A stretch of 37,845 nt of DNA from Mycobacterium asiaticum (GTDB lineage Bacteria; Actinomycetota; Actinomycetes; Mycobacteriales; Mycobacteriaceae): NCBI RefSeq assembly GCF_001673365.1, contig NZ_LZLS01000176.1, positions 1 through 37,845 on the forward strand. Reading direction: 5' to 3'. The position numbers and the translations under genes were made by a program. Position 1 is the first letter of the stretch. Each line of letters starts with the position of its first letter. Below are positions 35,293 through 37,845 of the stretch, piece after piece. The notes under the pieces are model-generated. The model worked only from the letters and a program-made list of their open reading frames with translations, searched no databases and was not told the DNA's origin.

Positions 35293-35712
35293 ATGAACCG
35301 CATATTTTCGTTGACGTTCGGTTTGTTGATGGTCGGCGCGGCTGCCATCGGATCGGACGGGGCGGCGCTGATTGCCGCTGCCGCTGCCGCGCTCGCGGTG
35401 GGGTGGGGGACGATATTTCGGCCCGCGGCAACGATTGCCGTGCTGTTGTCGCTGGCGGTGATCATCATGGGGGATTCGTCCCAGGTACTCGCCGCGGTGT
35501 CGGGCCTGTGCGCGGCGGTCTACCTGGTTTGTCGGCACTCGGACGCCGATGCTGGCGACTGGCGCTGGCCAACTATCGTTGCCGCGGTTGGTTTTACGTT
35601 GATCGGCCTGGTCGCGACTTCGTTTTCGCTCCAGTTGCCGTGGCTGCCGCTGGCCGCGCCCCTGGCGGTGTTGGCAATTTATGTCCTGGCGACCCGTCCG
35701 TTCCTGAATTGA
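35293..35712 (+). CDS. Small integral membrane protein, Rv3162c-like
   Basis: A 139-residue protein with four to five hydrophobic segments: the N-terminus (FSLTFGLLMVGAAAIG), AALIAAAAAALAVGWG, TIAVLLSLAVIIMG and two near the C-terminus (TIVAAVGFTLIGLVATSF; LPLAAPLAVLAIYVLA). ATG one base after the DUF58 stop. It closes the moxR3 operon, as Rv3162c (145 residues) does in M. tuberculosis. No motif points to a reaction. Confidence 0.85.
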   Translation: MNRIFSLTFGLLMVGAAAIGSDGAALIAAAAAALAVGWGTIFRPAATIAVLLSLAVIIMGDSSQVLAAVSGLCAAVYLVCRHSDADAGDWRWPTIVAAVGFTLIGLVATSFSLQLPWLPLAAPLAVLAIYVLATRPFLN

Positions 35713-35829
35713 CGGGTCCCCGGGAAACTTCCGAATTGTTTCTATGAGGTTTGGTCATTTGCCGGATATTGCCGCCCGGTCGGCTTACAGTTTGTGCGCT
35801 GTTGGGGCTCAACGGAAGGGGATGGCCTG

Positions 35830-37845
35830 ATGAGTTTCTTTGCTTTGCCGCCGGAGATCAATTCGTTGCGAATGTTCGCCGGCGCGGGTTCGGTGCCGAT
35901 GTTGCAAGCGGCCATGGCCTGGGACAATTTGGCGGAGGAACTGGGCACGGCGGCGCAATCCTTTGCTTCGGTGACGTCGGGTTTGACGGGCCAGGCATGG
36001 CAAGGCGCGGCGGCGGAGGCGATGGCCGCTGCGGCGGCACCCTACGCGGGTTGGCTTAGCGCGGCGGCGGCGCGGGCGGTGAACGCTGCTGGTGCGGCGC
36101 AGTCGGTGGCCGGGGCCTTCGAAGCGGCGCAGGCGGCCACGGTGCATCCCCTGGCGGTGGCGGCGAATCGAAATGCGTTCGTGCAACTGGTGGTATCGAA
36201 TTTATTCGGTCAGAACGCTCCAGCTATCGCGGCGGCCGAAACCATCTACGAAGAATTTTGGGCCGCGGACGTGGCCGCCCTCGTCGGCTACCACGGCGGC
36301 GCTGCTGCCGCGGTAGCGAACTTGTCGTCGTGGGGTTCGGCGCTGGCTGGCTTGCCGGTCTTGGGTCAGGTCGCGGGTGCGGCGGCCACCGCCGCCACCG
36401 CGATTCCGGATATCAACACCGGACTGGGCAACATCGGTTTCTGGAATCTAGGTGCCGGTAACCGTGGAGATTTCAACCTGGGCGTCGGCAACTTCGGAAA
36501 CGTGAATCTGGGTAGTGGCAACATAGGAAACCTGAACCTGGGTAGCGGAAACTGGGGCCTATACAACCTTGGCTCGGGGAACATCGGCAACATCAACTTC
36601 GGCAGTGGGAATGCATTCGGCAATCTCAACTTCGGCAGCGGTAACAACAACGGCAGCGGGAACTTCGGCCTGGGCAACCGGTTCGGTAACGGAAACCTCG
36701 GCGGCGGCAATGACGGTAGTCACAACTTCGGCAGCGGGAATTTCGGGTCGCATAACCTGGGCAGCGGGAACTTCGGTTCACTGAATATCGGGTTCGGAAA
36801 CCAAGGCGACCTCAACTTCGGTTTCGGCAACAAGGGCAACAACAACATCGGTATCGGGCTGACCGGCGACAACCAATTCGGCATCGGCGCGTTGAACTCC
36901 GGTGTCGGCAACATCGGCTTCGGAAACTCGGGCAACAACAACATCGGCTTCTTCAACTCCGGTGACGGCAACTTCGGCTTCTTCAACTCCGGTGACGGCA
37001 ACACTGGCTTCAGCAATGCGGGCAATATCAATACCGGCTTCTGGAACAGCGGCTACGCCAACACCGGGTTTGGCAATGGCGGCAGCCACAACTTCGGCTT
37101 CGGCAACGGCGGCAGCGAAAACACGGGCATTGGCAACGCCGGCTACAGCAACACTGGGATCGGAAACGGCGGCAATGTCAATACCGGCGACTTCAACGCT
37201 GGCGGTTGGGTGGGTGGAACCGGCGGCAATACCGGCTCATTCAATTCGGGCAACCTCAACACCGGATTCGGCAACTCCGGTGATCTGAGCACCGGCCTGT
37301 TCAACGCGGGCAGCGTGAACACCGGCATCGGCGGTACCGTCGATCAGGCCGGCACGGTTTCGGGTATCGGAAACACCGGCAGCAACGCCTCCGGATTCTA
37401 TAACGAGGGCAGTTTCGTCTCAGGATTCCAGAACGTGGCGACGGGCATCTTCGGCACTTCGGGTTTCATGAATAACGGCGATTACCTGTCCGGCTTCAAT
37501 AACACTGCTGAATTTAGCTCGGGCTTCGGAACCACTGGGCTTTCCAGTGCCGGCATCAATACATCGGGTGCGTTCGGCTCCGGCATCGGCACGTCTGGTG
37601 ACAACAGCTCGGGCATCTCGAACTCCGGTAACGGCAGCTCCGGCGCCTTCAACGAGGGCGACAACCAGGCCGGATTCTTCGGCCGGGCGAGCACGCCGGC
37701 CTTCCTGCTCGATCTGGGACCGTTGGCCCCGGCCGTCGCCGCATTGTCTGCCCCGGCAGCCACTTTCACGCTGCCCAACATCAACACCGGCCTGGGCAAT
37801 ATCGGCGACTGGAACCTAGGTGGCGGAAACATCGGCGACCTCAAC
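35830..37845 (+). CDS. PPE family protein, MPTR subgroup (3' end outside window)
   Basis: At least 672 residues with no stop in the window. The N-terminal PPE domain starts [12 protein letters not shown] (PPE at 7-9) and has Trp57-Gln-Gly59. From about residue 192 it is almost wholly built from asparagine-rich pentapeptides of the MPTR type (N-x-G-x-G or x-F/I/L-G-N). A non-repetitive gap of about 35 residues ([20 protein letters not shown], from about residue 618) separates the first repeat block from a new one beginning at 648. AAGGGGA precedes the ATG by eight bases. In M. tuberculosis PPE53 (Rv3159c) lies close by, so it may be the positional counterpart. Probably a type VII secreted or surface protein. 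Confidence 0.93.
   Translation, partial: MSFFALPPEINSLRMFAGAGSVPMLQAAMAWDNLAEELGTAAQSFASVTSGLTGQAWQGAAAEAMAAAAAPYAGWLSAAAARAVNAAGAAQSVAGAFEAAQAATVHPLAVAANRNAFVQLVVSNLFGQNAPAIAAAETIYEEFWAADVAALVGYHGGAAAAVANLSSWGSALAGLPVLGQVAGAAATAATAIPDINTGLGNIGFWNLGAGNRGDFNLGVGNFGNVNLGSGNIGNLNLGSGNWGLYNLGSGNIGNINFGSGNAFGNLNFGSGNNNGSGNFGLGNRFGNGNLGGGNDGSHNFGSGNFGSHNLGSGNFGSLNIGFGNQGDLNFGFGNKGNNNIGIGLTGDNQFGIGALNSGVGNIGFGNSGNNNIGFFNSGDGNFGFFNSGDGNTGFSNAGNINTGFWNSGYANTGFGNGGSHNFGFGNGGSENTGIGNAGYSNTGIGNGGNVNTGDFNAGGWVGGTGGNTGSFNSGNLNTGFGNSGDLSTGLFNAGSVNTGIGGTVDQAGTVSGIGNTGSNASGFYNEGSFVSGFQNVATGIFGTSGFMNNGDYLSGFNNTAEFSSGFGTTGLSSAGINTSGAFGSGIGTSGDNSSGISNSGNGSSGAFNEGDNQAGFFGRASTPAFLLDLGPLAPAVAALSAPAATFTLPNINTGLGNIGDWNLGGGNIGDLN
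36403..37845 (+). repeat. MPTR repeat region with a ~1368-bp long-period restart
   Basis: The coding repeat begins [20 protein letters not shown] (from 36403) and restarts at 37771 as [20 protein letters not shown]. The two starts are 456 codons apart, and the DNA is similar across them. This suggests that the repeat array was doubled as a block and then diverged. The array continues past the window end. Confidence 0.7.
36945..37002 (+). repeat. Exact 28-of-30-bp tandem duplication in the MPTR array
   Basis: A 28-base segment at 36945-36972 recurs exactly at 36975-37002, encoding GFFNSGDGN twice. Codon-level identity in an array where other units differ at silent sites points to a recent duplication by slippage or recombination. 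Confidence 0.75.

Noticed and set aside
35759..35791. TTGCCG ... TACAGT as a promoter for the PPE-MPTR gene
   Set aside because: The spacing is 21 or 11 bases depending on the -35 chosen; neither fits a sigma-A-type promoter well.
36366..37089. Antisense Pro/Leu/Pro-Lys-rich frames over the MPTR region
   Set aside because: They are mirror products of the Asn-Gly repeat (complement of GGN-AAC codons), not independent proteins.
36403..37845. Possible CRISPR-like array
   Set aside because: The repeats are coding pentapeptide units without constant repeat and unique spacer structure.

Overview
The window is chromosomal DNA from a mycobacterium, most likely a slow-growing non-tuberculous species. 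Evidence: two PPE proteins (one PPE-SVP, one PPE-MPTR), two 13E12/DUF222 HNH-family genes, high GC, frequent GTG starts, and a long block that follows gene for gene the M. tuberculosis interval Rv3171c to Rv3162c (hpx, aofH, Rv3169, Rv3168, Rv3167c, Rv3166c, Rv3165c, moxR3, Rv3163c, Rv3162c), ending at an MPTR-type PPE gene. The orthology statements rest on remembered protein sequences and gene order, not on a database search. No tRNA, rRNA, insertion sequence or CRISPR array was seen. No stretch longer than 300 bases lacks a gene.

Region 1 (1-4.0 kb, minus strand): the 5' end of a 13E12-family gene, a SigF/SigB-type sigma factor with a SigF-like promoter in front of it, a PPE-SVP protein and an APC-family amino-acid permease. 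Region 2 (4.0-9.8 kb, plus strand): a TetR regulator with a cluster of palindromes, a DHA2 exporter, a small helical protein with a striking seven-residue histidine ladder, an amidohydrolase, a DUF1345 membrane protein and a second MFS transporter. From the TetR gene to the DUF1345 gene they overlap head to tail. Region 3 (9.8-14.2 kb): a 1367-residue protein joining PAS, GAF, histidine kinase, receiver, second PAS/GAF-like, PP2C phosphatase and RsbW-type kinase domains, followed with overlap by a STAS anti-anti-sigma factor. This is a whole partner-switching pathway in two genes, about 9 kb from an orphan SigF-like factor.

Region 4 (14.2-19.0 kb): a bicupin dioxygenase-like gene divergent from a four-gene overlapping operon (FCD-GntR regulator, HpnE-like FAD protein, SDR, acetoacetate-decarboxylase-like protein). 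Region 5 (19.0-21.7 kb): a CPA1 K+/H+ antiporter divergent from a TrkA-type NAD-binding protein, plus a SnoaL-like protein. Region 6 (21.7-30.2 kb): a Tat-lipoprotein amine oxidase, a haloperoxidase-like hydrolase, AofH, an LLM-class oxidoreductase, the Rv3169/Rv3168 pair and a divergent TetR-SDR pair with a clear operator candidate. Region 7 (30.2-37.8 kb): a 13E12 HNH gene inserted into the conserved block, the five-gene moxR3 operon, and a PPE-MPTR gene cut by the window end.

The layout is very compact. Most co-directional genes share stop/start bases, and four convergent pairs overlap at their stop codons, leaving no room for terminators between them.
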